Source: Actinomycetota bacterium
GTDB taxonomy: Bacteria > Actinomycetota > Actinomycetes > Nanopelagicales > Nanopelagicaceae
Reading direction: 5' to 3'
NCBI GenBank assembly: GCA_009705185.1
Contig: WLCS01000009.1
Coordinates: 1 to 15,240, forward strand
DNA length: 15,240 nt
Under the pieces are notes generated by a model that worked only from the letters and a program-made list of their open reading frames with translations, was not told the origin of the DNA and searched no databases. Position numbers and translations under genes: made by a program. Shown piece by piece: positions 7,371 to 14,459 of this stretch. How positions within the stretch are numbered: position 1 is the stretch's first letter; each line of letters starts with the position of its first letter.

Positions 7371-8102
7371 TTATTCAGTAAAAAAGGCTTCTGTATCAAC
7401 TATCAGGCGAGTGTGAGAATTTCCACGAACGTAACTCGCTGGTATTGAAATGTCCCCTTCGATAATTTTTGTTACAGCATCAGCTTTACTTTCACCTGCT
7501 GCAACCATCCATACTTCATATGCACTGTTGATCTGTTTCATTGAAAATGTAACACGAGAAGACGGTGGTTTAGGCGAATCAGTAATTGCATAAATAGACC
7601 GTGGGTCATCCACATCGGCCATAGATGGAAATAGAGATGCAACATGTCCATCGGGACCAAGTCCCAAAATATTCAAATCAATGTCAACATTTTCTAATGC
7701 AAGTGCATAATCGCTCACAGCTTCTTCGATATTTTTTGCAACATCTGATGCTAAAACTTCATGAACAACCACATTCTTATTCTTGACAGTTTTGTGAAAA
7801 GGAAACGCATTGCGCTCAACGCTATCTGCTTCAACAAAACGCTCGTCGCTCCACCAAATATGTAGTCCTCTAAAAGCATCTGTATCTGCATTGAATTCAT
7901 TGACTAACGCCTCTGAAATCTGAACACCAAGAGTTCCCCCTGTGAGAACAAGATGAAAGGTGCTCTTGAGTTTTAAGCCTTTTTCAATGGCAGCAAGAAT
8001 CTGAACCGTTACTTCTTCAGCCAACTCTGTCGCATCGGCATATAAAGTGAGATCGAGTTCATCATCGATATCAGCGATGATTTCATCAAATTCGTCAGCC
8101 AT
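7371..8102 (-). CDS. pgl: 6-phosphogluconolactonase
   Basis: 243 residues, the normal size. It hydrolyses 6-phosphogluconolactone to 6-phosphogluconate, between zwf and gnd in the oxidative pentose-phosphate pathway. Signatures: the phosphate-binding LTGGT at 53-57 (LSGGSTP in many homologues, here without the Pro), WWSDERFV at 83-90, ERNAFPF just after it, and GLGPDGHVASLFP from residue 147 with His153 as the likely catalytic base. The first 17 residues are strikingly acidic (MADEFDEIIADIDDELD). The ATG at 8102 is supported by a GATACT box six bases upstream. The gene follows the LAL regulator after 18 bases and precedes gnd by 85 bases, so it can be read from the regulator's transcript as well as from its own promoter. 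Confidence 0.94.
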   Translation of the reverse strand: MADEFDEIIADIDDELDLTLYADATELAEEVTVQILAAIEKGLKLKSTFHLVLTGGTLGVQISEALVNEFNADTDAFRGLHIWWSDERFVEADSVERNAFPFHKTVKNKNVVVHEVLASDVAKNIEEAVSDYALALENVDIDLNILGLGPDGHVASLFPSMADVDDPRSIYAITDSPKPPSSRVTFSMKQINSAYEVWMVAAGESKADAVTKIIEGDISIPASYVRGNSHTRLIVDTEAFFTE

Positions 8103-8108
8103 AAGAGA

Positions 8109-8114
8109 AGTATC
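8109..8114 (-). promoter_or_regulatory. Candidate -10 box of pgl (leaderless)
   Basis: GATACT on the minus strand, then TCTCTT and the ATG at 8102. It sits wholly in the 18-bp gap after the LAL stop codon, which would let pgl-gnd-zwf be transcribed independently of the regulator gene. Confidence 0.45.
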
Positions 8115-8120
8115 GCACGC

Positions 8121-10733
8121 CTATAAAATGAACTTAGATTTCGCTTTCGCTACCGCTGTTCCCCGGCCATCGACTTCCATTTTGCGATAGAGATTCTTTA
8201 GATGGGTCTTCATAGTGTTCTGAGAGATGTGTAGGGCGGCGGCAATCGCGCTAATTGGTCTCTCTGTTGCAAGGTGTCGCAGAACCTCAAGCTCGCGCTT
8301 CGTCAGTGCGGAATTAGATTGCTCTTGATGCTCTCTGTCCTCACGAATTCTTGTAGTTACAGCGTTTGCCAAATCTTCAAGGTAGAGCGTTGGGTTCTCG
8401 CCTGCAATTTTAATGATGAGGTTTCCCATCTCCTCATCTTGGCGAAGGAACGTTTCTTTTGCGCCAATTGCAGCACCGATTTCTAGAGCTTGCTTCATCG
8501 ATTTGATTGCGAGTTTCTCTTGATCGAGAACTTCACTTGCATCGGCAAGGTAGCGCCACAACTTCTCTTTTGGAGTACGACTTGGTAAATCCTTAATCTC
8601 TTGCGAGAAGCTCTTCTTTCCTAATCTAAAGTTGAGAGCTAACTTGATCTGACGCGTGAATGTCTGGTCTGGCACGCGCTTAAGAAGAATAGCTAATCTC
8701 TCATCGTCTTTTACCCACTCACGGATAAAAATTTCGCTCAGATCGATTAATGTAGAAAGATTCTCTCCACCATCGATATGCTCAAGCATTTTTCGTTCAG
8801 CACTTATGATTTCAAGAGCCTCACTGGAACGCCCTTTAATCACTAGTTCACGACCAAAGTAACCATCTGCCAAGAAATACCAGATCCATTGTTTCCACTG
8901 TTCTGCTAAGTTCTTGATCTGAGCAAAGATTTCAAATGCTTCTTGTGTACGTGAAAATTCTAAAAGGCATCTTGCTTGAATATACATTGACGGAAGTGGG
9001 CCCATGACTCCTACAAAACCCTGCCTTTGGGCGTTAGATGTTGCAATCGTGGCAGCCTCAAAGGCTTTTCGATATTCACCTATTTGGAAAAGAGCCATTG
9101 CCTTTATTTGGGCCAGCAGAACGTGGCCTGTTGCAATCTGTGCTTCGGTAGCCTTGTTAAGACTCTGCTTGTACAACTCTTCGACAGCCTCTGTATCGTC
9201 ATGTATAAAAGCAGAAATTGCTGCGAGGCGTAGCATTCCGATTTGCTCTTCGATGCCGAGCATAAGCGGATCGCTTACAGGCTTCATTGCGATTTGGAAG
9301 GATTTCTGGAAATCATCAAACCTACCCTGCGCAATCTCAATATAAGCTTTAGTTCCGGCTGATATCTGATTAATAAACCCTTCAATCACTGAGCCCTTTG
9401 CATCAAGAATCATTTGATCATGCATGGCCAGAACCGTTCGATACTCAAGAGATGCCAAGTGGCCGGAAATCTCAACTGTGGCCCTTAGTAAGAGTCCCAT
9501 CTGAGAATTGTCGCCGGCAAAGACTGCCCAGCGGACTAAATCATTGCCTTGGCCGCGCGCAAGAAGTATTCGAGCCGCATTCGGGAATAACTCTTTGATC
9601 TTCTCGGAATCACCCGCAAGGAAGGCATGCTCAAGAGCTAGATTTGCTTGATTCATGTGTTCGTAATACCTACAGAGTCGCAAGTGAATTTCTTGCTTAA
9701 GCAGTGGTTCCTTGCGAAGCTCAAGTTGGAAAATCTCTCTCATCAACAGTGTGAATGCGTAAGTCTGCTCCGGATCACTAGTATGTCCGAAGAAATTACC
9801 TTCCAGTGCAATCTCGTTTATCACATCAGAGTTGTACTCATCTCCCAAAATAATCTGCGCAACTTCATGGTTAAATTCTTGAATTACAGATAGCTTCATG
9901 ACTGCTTTCTTAACTTCGCAATCTGTCGCATTGAGAATTGTGAGAGCGAGCGCACGTAACGGCTCGGTCTGCTTTGAGAGCAATTTTGCAAAATCAACTG
10001 GAGAATTAGATTTCTGAATATGACGAACTAGAATCGCCACAGCTGCTGGCCATCCCATAGCGCCTAACAGTGATTGAGTTATCTTTTCATCTGAAAAATT
10101 GATCCCTTGTGACTCTGCTAAAACTCTCACTTCTTCTTCACTGAACTTAATCTCATTTAGTCCGATAATGTGTAAGGGGCCACGTGCAAGAAAAGATTGA
10201 AACGCGCTTTCCAAAGGATCGCGGCGAATAGCTACGAAGCTGACATTTGCAGGGAATTGTTCTACTAGTTTTGTTGCAATCTCAACATCACTTGATGAAT
10301 GGCTTCTTAAATTATCAATAACAAAGATGTAGTTCTCTCCGGTTTCAAGAAGTTCATTCCCCCATCGCCGAACCGCTTCAGTGGGGCGAATCATCTGATC
10401 TCTCTCAAACCACGGGGCAAATCCTGGAAGGATATTTCGTGTGGCTTGAATTAAGAGCGCAATCATTTCAACGACTGAATCACTTTCGGTGATAGTCATC
10501 CAGATAATTGGATCTTTACTCTGCTTAGCCCACTCAGCAACGAGTGATGTCTTCCCATATCCGGCTGGTGCAATGACAACAGTTGTACTTGGCGCTGGAT
10601 GTGTAAGGAGTGGGAATAGTCGTTTCCGAGATATGTAATTCGGGGCCAAGGTCGGAACTAGCGAACGCGAAAGGGTGATACCCGATGTGATATCAAACGT
10701 GGGGATCGTCTCACCCGCGCTCTTTGTGGCCAT
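8121..10733 (-). CDS. LAL/MalT-type LuxR-family transcriptional regulator (large ATP-binding)
   Basis: 870 residues, the size typical of LAL (large ATP-binding LuxR) STAND regulators such as MalT. A short N-terminal segment ending in SRKRLFPLL leads to the P-loop APAGYGKTS (55-63, Lys61) and a Walker B-like strand YIFVIDNL (135-142, Asp140). A long all-helical, TPR-like middle (about 330-800) is the usual inducer-binding part. The C-terminal 62 residues (809-870) are a canonical LuxR HTH: TKRELEVLRHLA, then the recognition helix region SQNTMKTHLKNLYRKM. Such proteins oligomerise on ATP plus inducer and activate sugar or other catabolic genes. It lies 18 bases upstream of pgl in a block with gnd and zwf, so control of the oxidative pentose-phosphate genes is likely; the inducer is unknown. 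GGGTGA half-sites surround its start, suggesting autoregulation. No Shine-Dalgarno is obvious before the ATG. Confidence 0.93.
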   Translation of the reverse strand: MATKSAGETIPTFDITSGITLSRSLVPTLAPNYISRKRLFPLLTHPAPSTTVVIAPAGYGKTSLVAEWAKQSKDPIIWMTITESDSVVEMIALLIQATRNILPGFAPWFERDQMIRPTEAVRRWGNELLETGENYIFVIDNLRSHSSSDVEIATKLVEQFPANVSFVAIRRDPLESAFQSFLARGPLHIIGLNEIKFSEEEVRVLAESQGINFSDEKITQSLLGAMGWPAAVAILVRHIQKSNSPVDFAKLLSKQTEPLRALALTILNATDCEVKKAVMKLSVIQEFNHEVAQIILGDEYNSDVINEIALEGNFFGHTSDPEQTYAFTLLMREIFQLELRKEPLLKQEIHLRLCRYYEHMNQANLALEHAFLAGDSEKIKELFPNAARILLARGQGNDLVRWAVFAGDNSQMGLLLRATVEISGHLASLEYRTVLAMHDQMILDAKGSVIEGFINQISAGTKAYIEIAQGRFDDFQKSFQIAMKPVSDPLMLGIEEQIGMLRLAAISAFIHDDTEAVEELYKQSLNKATEAQIATGHVLLAQIKAMALFQIGEYRKAFEAATIATSNAQRQGFVGVMGPLPSMYIQARCLLEFSRTQEAFEIFAQIKNLAEQWKQWIWYFLADGYFGRELVIKGRSSEALEIISAERKMLEHIDGGENLSTLIDLSEIFIREWVKDDERLAILLKRVPDQTFTRQIKLALNFRLGKKSFSQEIKDLPSRTPKEKLWRYLADASEVLDQEKLAIKSMKQALEIGAAIGAKETFLRQDEEMGNLIIKIAGENPTLYLEDLANAVTTRIREDREHQEQSNSALTKRELEVLRHLATERPISAIAAALHISQNTMKTHLKNLYRKMEVDGRGTAVAKAKSKFIL

Positions 10734-10809
10734 GAGGTAAGGGTGATGCCTCTCGTCCGTCTTGGGAAGGCGAAATCACCCATCTAGGGGTGAGAAAGTT
10801 CGGTGATTT
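10673..10809. promoter_or_regulatory. Cluster of GGGTGA half-sites around the LAL gene start
   Basis: GGGTGA or its complement occurs at 10673-10678, 10711-10716 (complement), 10741-10746, 10776-10781 (complement) and 10788-10793, and the shorter GGTGATTT at 10802-10809. The first two lie inside the first codons of the LAL gene; the rest fill the 80-bp gap to gabT. The 10776/10788 pair forms a 6-6-6 inverted repeat. Several asymmetric G-rich sites in mixed orientation are the pattern known for MalT-type activators. Binding of the LAL protein is inferred. Confidence 0.5.
10773..10809. repeat. Nested inverted repeats between gabT and the LAL gene
   Basis: AAATCACC (10773-10780) is exactly complementary to GGTGATTT (10802-10809), and within that span TCACCC (10776-10781) pairs with GGGTGA (10788-10793). 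The left arm can thus pair with either right arm. There is no long T-tract on either strand, so I read this as operator geometry or an mRNA leader structure rather than a terminator. Confidence 0.55.
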
Positions 10810-10813
10810 ACCC

Positions 10814-12154
10814 TTATAGAGTTGCGAAACCTTCAGCAAGAACGCCTAGTGCATCCTTGAGAAGTTCATCTGAAATCACTACTGGTGGCAAGAAGCGAAT
10901 AACGTTTCCATATGTTCCGGCAGTAAGAATGAGTACGCCCTTGCTCTGGCAATACTTAATTACCTTTGCCATTGCCTCAGGATTTGGATCCTTCGAACCT
11001 GCATGCACTAATTCGATTGCAACCATTGCACCGCGACCACGAACTTCGCCAATGATTGGGTACTTAGCTTTAAGGGCGTTCAGTGTTTCGAAAAGAATCT
11101 TGCCTATCGCTTCAGCACGCTCGACGAGTTTATCTTCTTGAATAGTTTCAATAACAGCTAGTGCTGCTGCGCAAGCAATTGGATTTCCGCCGTAAGTTCC
11201 GCCGAGACCTCCAACATGAGAAGAATCCATAATTTCTGCGCGCGCAGTGACTGCAGCAAGTGGAAGTCCGCCTGCAATTCCTTTCGCTGAAATAATCATG
11301 TCTGGTTCCATATTTTCGTGCTCTACAGCAAACATTTTTCCTGTGCGAGCAAAACCTGACTGAACTTCATCAGCAATAAAGACGATCTTGTTCTCAGTCG
11401 CAAACTTTTGTAGTCCAGGCATAAATCCAACTGGTGGCACAATAAAACCACCTTCACCAATAACGGGCTCAATCAAAATTGCTGCAACATTGTGTGCGCC
11501 AATTTCTTTCTCAATCTTATGAATCACCATTTCTAGAGCATCTTCAGCGATTGTCTCTGGATTTCCTAGCCAACGGTATGAATAAGGCATTGGCATACGG
11601 TAAATCTCGCTTGCAAATGGACCGAAACCTTCTTTATATGGAACATTTTTAGCAGTCAGTGCCATCGTTAAATTCGTGCGACCGTGATAAGCGTGCTCGA
11701 AAACAACTACTGCAGGACGCTTTGTGTAGTGGCGTGCAATTTTAATTGCGTTCTCGACAGCCTCTGCACCAGAGTTTTGAAGAATTGATTTCTTCTTAAA
11801 AGTTCCAGGAGTTAATTTATTGAGAGCTTCGCACACTTCGATATATCCCATGTATGGAACAGTGGTGAAGTTTGTATGTGTAAATGTTGCAACTGCTTCT
11901 TGTACGGCTTTCACGACGCGAGGAGCTGAGTTTCCGACAGTCACAACACCAATACCTGCACCAAGATCGATGATTCGATTTCCATCGATATCTTCGATGA
12001 TGGCACCTTGCGCGCGATTAACAATTACTGGCATCGCAGTTCCAAGCCCACCAGAAACAGCCTCTTTACGTCGCTGCATTGCTGCAGTAGATGCTGGCCC
12101 TGGAATTTCAGTAGCCAAGTGGCGTGATTGCGGGAGTGGGTCCTTAGAAGTCAT
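10814..12154 (-). CDS. gabT: 4-aminobutyrate aminotransferase
   Basis: 446 residues, class III PLP aminotransferase. It moves the amino group of GABA to 2-oxoglutarate, giving succinate semialdehyde and glutamate. The PLP lysine is Lys291 in SAKGIAGGLPL, and the cofactor-binding Asp262 sits in IADEVQSG. The NSGAEAVENAIKIAR, YHGRTNLTMALTAKN and GGLGGTYGGNPIACAAALAV motifs match GabT rather than ornithine or acetylornithine aminotransferases. A related omega-amino acid substrate (for example 5-aminovalerate) cannot be excluded. The ATG is supported by a perfect-looking TAGAAT box six bases upstream. It is divergent from the PLP decarboxylase gene, and upstream of the LAL gene on the same strand with an 80-bp gap. 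No succinate semialdehyde dehydrogenase (gabD) lies in the window. Confidence 0.93.
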   Translation of the reverse strand: MTSKDPLPQSRHLATEIPGPASTAAMQRRKEAVSGGLGTAMPVIVNRAQGAIIEDIDGNRIIDLGAGIGVVTVGNSAPRVVKAVQEAVATFTHTNFTTVPYMGYIEVCEALNKLTPGTFKKKSILQNSGAEAVENAIKIARHYTKRPAVVVFEHAYHGRTNLTMALTAKNVPYKEGFGPFASEIYRMPMPYSYRWLGNPETIAEDALEMVIHKIEKEIGAHNVAAILIEPVIGEGGFIVPPVGFMPGLQKFATENKIVFIADEVQSGFARTGKMFAVEHENMEPDMIISAKGIAGGLPLAAVTARAEIMDSSHVGGLGGTYGGNPIACAAALAVIETIQEDKLVERAEAIGKILFETLNALKAKYPIIGEVRGRGAMVAIELVHAGSKDPNPEAMAKVIKYCQSKGVLILTAGTYGNVIRFLPPVVISDELLKDALGVLAEGFATL

Positions 12155-12160
12155 GCCGTA

Positions 12161-12166
12161 ATTCTA
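12161..12166 (-). promoter_or_regulatory. Candidate -10 box of gabT (leaderless)
   Basis: TAGAAT on the minus strand followed by TACGGC and the ATG at 12154, so +1 falls on the A of the start codon. This is one of the two best -10 matches in the window. No good -35 is visible. Confidence 0.6.
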
Positions 12167-12212
12167 CGGCTAGGAAATCTAGCTGCGAGCCCAACCATCT
12201 GGTGTAACAAGT

Positions 12213-12218
12213 TAGGCT
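12213..12218 (+). promoter_or_regulatory. Candidate -10 box of the PLP decarboxylase gene (leaderless)
   Basis: TAGGCT followed by TGCCAC and the ATG at 12225. The string TGCCACATGAGC around this start recurs exactly at 14454-14465 before the DUF4389 gene. Confidence 0.5.
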
Positions 12219-12224
12219 TGCCAC

Positions 12225-13658
12225 ATGAGCGGACTTAGAGATTCAGCACCACTTCTGGATGCCTATCTCGCTTACTTCGAACGCTCGAGAACGCCTTTTA
12301 CGATTCCTGGGCATAAGCAGAAAACAAGTCGTTTAGATCAAGCACTGGGCGCTGTCGTGGATTCAGATATTCCTCTCTATGGCGGTCTCGATGAAATTAA
12401 GTTAACGAACCAAACCTTAAAAAAGGCTGAATCACTAGCTGCAAAACTATGGGGCGCAGACTATGCGCGATTTTCTACAGGTGGTTCCACTCATGCGAAT
12501 CAAGCAATTATTTTTGCTCTCGGAAAACCTGGTGACAAAGTTGCAGTATCGCGCACCGCACATCGTTCAGTATTAAGTGCGCTCGTTCTTGCGGGCCTAG
12601 AACCGATTTGGATGACACCAGAGATTGATGAAAAAACTGGAGTGCCGATTGGTATTCCTTTAACCGAACTTTCATCTGCACTGGCACAACAACCGATTGC
12701 GGTATTGCTGACAGAGCCAGGTTATCTCGGAACGATTTCAGATTTACCTGCTCTCATTTCTGCATCGCATAAGCAAAAAGTTCCAGTCATTCTTGATGCT
12801 GCATGGGGTGGCCATTTTGGTTTCAATCCACAACTGCCTCAACATGCTTTTCAATTAGGTGCTGATGCACTTATTACTAGTACACATAAAGCACTACCGG
12901 GTTACAGCGCATCAGCTCTGTTGCTTGCTCGTACCGAATTCCTGAGCGCTGAACGTCTTGAGCAAAGTTTTGAAACAACTCATACAACTTCACCTGCAGG
13001 TGCACCGCTTGCCTCTATCGATGGCGTTCGCGCACTTCTAGAAACTCGCGGTGAAGAACTTATTGGCCAGCTGTTAAACAATATTCACCGATTCAAAGAG
13101 AGTGTGCAAGCAGAATTTCCTCTTCCAATATTTCTTTATGCCGCCGACTTTCCGCAAGGACGTTTTGATCCATCCAAGATTGTGCTTCGCGTTCAGCAAT
13201 TAGGTGCATCAGGAATTGAGATTGAAGAAGATTTACAAGCGGCAGGAATTCGTGTGGAGATGGCAGATCGAGACACAATCGTGTTCCTTGGAACAATTGC
13301 AGATTCGACTGAAGATTTCGATCGACTTGCGGATGCCCTGATTCCGATTCTAAAAAAACGCCAGGAACAACGACGCGAAAGTGCAACCGCACTGAGTTGG
13401 TCAGTCATTCCCCAACGCGGAATATCAATGCGTGATGCCTACTTCGCTAAAACTGAGATGGTAAATGCACGCGATGCCATTGGAAGAATTTCGGCAGACT
13501 TAATTGCGCCGTATCCACCTGGAGTAGCAGTAGTTGCACCGGGGGAAATTTTGACTGAACAAATTGTTGATGGACTAAGCGCGTCTCGAAAAGCAGGAGT
13601 TCGAATTGCTTACGCAACAGATTCCACTCTCGCGCAGTACCGAGTGGTAATTAACTAA
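12225..13658 (+). CDS. Orn/Lys/Arg decarboxylase-family PLP enzyme, short form
   Basis: 477 residues. The fold-type I PLP domain starts with the family hallmark FTIPGHKQ near residue 25, then RFSTGGSTHANQA, His113 in RTAHRSV (expected to stack on PLP), Asp191, and the PLP lysine Lys222 in STHKALPGYSAS. The C-terminal domain ends with the typical YPPGVAVVAPGE. The N-terminal wing domain of large inducible decarboxylases is absent, as in B. subtilis SpeA-type enzymes. The usual DEAHG around the PLP aspartate reads DAAWGG here, so substrate and even activity need care. Arginine, lysine or ornithine would yield agmatine, cadaverine or putrescine. The divergent partner is gabT, which fits a polyamine/GABA theme but does not prove it. 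A TAGGCT box six bases before the ATG supports the start. Confidence 0.88.
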   Translation: MSGLRDSAPLLDAYLAYFERSRTPFTIPGHKQKTSRLDQALGAVVDSDIPLYGGLDEIKLTNQTLKKAESLAAKLWGADYARFSTGGSTHANQAIIFALGKPGDKVAVSRTAHRSVLSALVLAGLEPIWMTPEIDEKTGVPIGIPLTELSSALAQQPIAVLLTEPGYLGTISDLPALISASHKQKVPVILDAAWGGHFGFNPQLPQHAFQLGADALITSTHKALPGYSASALLLARTEFLSAERLEQSFETTHTTSPAGAPLASIDGVRALLETRGEELIGQLLNNIHRFKESVQAEFPLPIFLYAADFPQGRFDPSKIVLRVQQLGASGIEIEEDLQAAGIRVEMADRDTIVFLGTIADSTEDFDRLADALIPILKKRQEQRRESATALSWSVIPQRGISMRDAYFAKTEMVNARDAIGRISADLIAPYPPGVAVVAPGEILTEQIVDGLSASRKAGVRIAYATDSTLAQYRVVIN

Positions 13659-13664
13659 TAACTA

Positions 13665-14423
13665 TTAGCGAATTGGCTTGCGGTACACCTTGTGTGAAAC
13701 AGCTTGAGCCAAAGGCTTAATCATCATTGAGTCAACGTTGAAATGGTCTGGAAGCATCACAACCCAGCGAATCGCTTCGGCAACATCTTCGGCAACGAGC
13801 GGCTTTTCGATTCCTTCATAAATCTTTGCTGCGGCATCTAGATTGCCTTTATATCTAATCTTTGCAAATTCTTCAGTCTTAACAATTCCGGGAGCAATTT
13901 CTGTAATTCGAATTGGCTCTCCGTTGAGCTCTAAACGTAAAGTATCAACCAATGATGCTTCGGCAAATTTTGCAGCCGCGTAACTTCCACCATTTTCATA
14001 TGTGCGGTGAGCCGCTGTCGATGTAATAAGAACAATATGTCCTTTTCGGTGTTCTCTAAAGAGTGGGGTGATTGCTTTCACCATGCGCACTGCACCTACT
14101 ACGTTTATATCAAAAGTTTTCTGCCAAATCTCTGGATCCGAATCCATTACTGAATCAGCATCGAATGCGCCGCCCGCGCTGTGAACTAAGACTGAGACTT
14201 TCGCATTGCCTAAACGGGCCACAAGCGAGTCAACACTGCTTTGATCGGTGACATCTAACTCGACAGCTTCAATATGTGGATCACTTGCGGCAAGTGCTTC
14301 TAATTTATCCGTACGTCGCGCTGCTGCGATTACGTGATATCCATTCTTTGCTAACAACTGTGCAGTTGCTGCTCCGATTCCACTACTTGCTCCAGTAATA
14401 ACTGCATATTCGCGCGCGCTCAT
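13665..14423 (-). CDS. Short-chain dehydrogenase/reductase (classical SDR)
   Basis: 252 residues from the ATG at 14423, the standard classical SDR length. Cofactor motif TGASSGIG (10-17), DVT at 57-59, HSAGG at 81-85 in place of NNAG, Asn107, Ser135, and the catalytic YxxxK as Tyr148-Lys152. Arg36-Arg37 after the second strand suggest NADP(H). PG(I)V-type residues follow in APGIVKTE. It resembles the YdfG/serine-dehydrogenase-like SDRs that act on 3-hydroxy acids, but the substrate cannot be read. The open frame continues 24 codons further upstream; I reject that extension since it would cover the divergent promoter and the start of the DUF4389 gene and precede the Rossmann strand with unrelated sequence. 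It is convergent with the decarboxylase gene (6-bp gap, no terminator) and divergent from the DUF4389 gene. Confidence 0.93.
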   Translation of the reverse strand: MSAREYAVITGASSGIGAATAQLLAKNGYHVIAAARRTDKLEALAASDPHIEAVELDVTDQSSVDSLVARLGNAKVSVLVHSAGGAFDADSVMDSDPEIWQKTFDINVVGAVRMVKAITPLFREHRKGHIVLITSTAAHRTYENGGSYAAAKFAEASLVDTLRLELNGEPIRITEIAPGIVKTEEFAKIRYKGNLDAAAKIYEGIEKPLVAEDVAEAIRWVVMLPDHFNVDSMMIKPLAQAVSHKVYRKPIR

Positions 14424-14430
14424 GGGGTAA

Positions 14431-14436
14431 AGGGTA
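14431..14436 (-). promoter_or_regulatory. Candidate -10 box of the SDR gene (leaderless)
   Basis: TACCCT on the minus strand, seven bases (TTACCCC) before the ATG at 14423. It supports this ATG over the upstream in-frame one. The opposing -10 of the DUF4389 gene begins only 12 bases away, so the two promoters are interleaved and may compete. Confidence 0.4.
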
Positions 14437-14447
14437 TCTGTCTCGCA

Positions 14448-14453
14448 TAGAAT
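14448..14453 (+). promoter_or_regulatory. Candidate -10 box of the DUF4389 gene (leaderless)
   Basis: TAGAAT followed by TGCCAC and the ATG at 14460, placing +1 on the A of the start codon. It is the best -10 match on the plus strand. Confidence 0.6.
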
Positions 14454-14459
14454 TGCCAC

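Noticed and set aside
9004..9345. 113-codon open frame antisense to the LAL regulator
   Set aside because: No start signal and no motif; the opposite strand carries the conserved LAL coding sequence.
10773..10809. Intrinsic terminator after gabT
   Set aside because: The inverted repeats are not followed by a T-tract on the minus strand, and the half-site repetition is better explained as operator DNA.
11820..12161. 113-codon plus-strand open frame over the gabT start
   Set aside because: It is antisense to conserved GabT motifs and ends at the gabT promoter; shadow frame.
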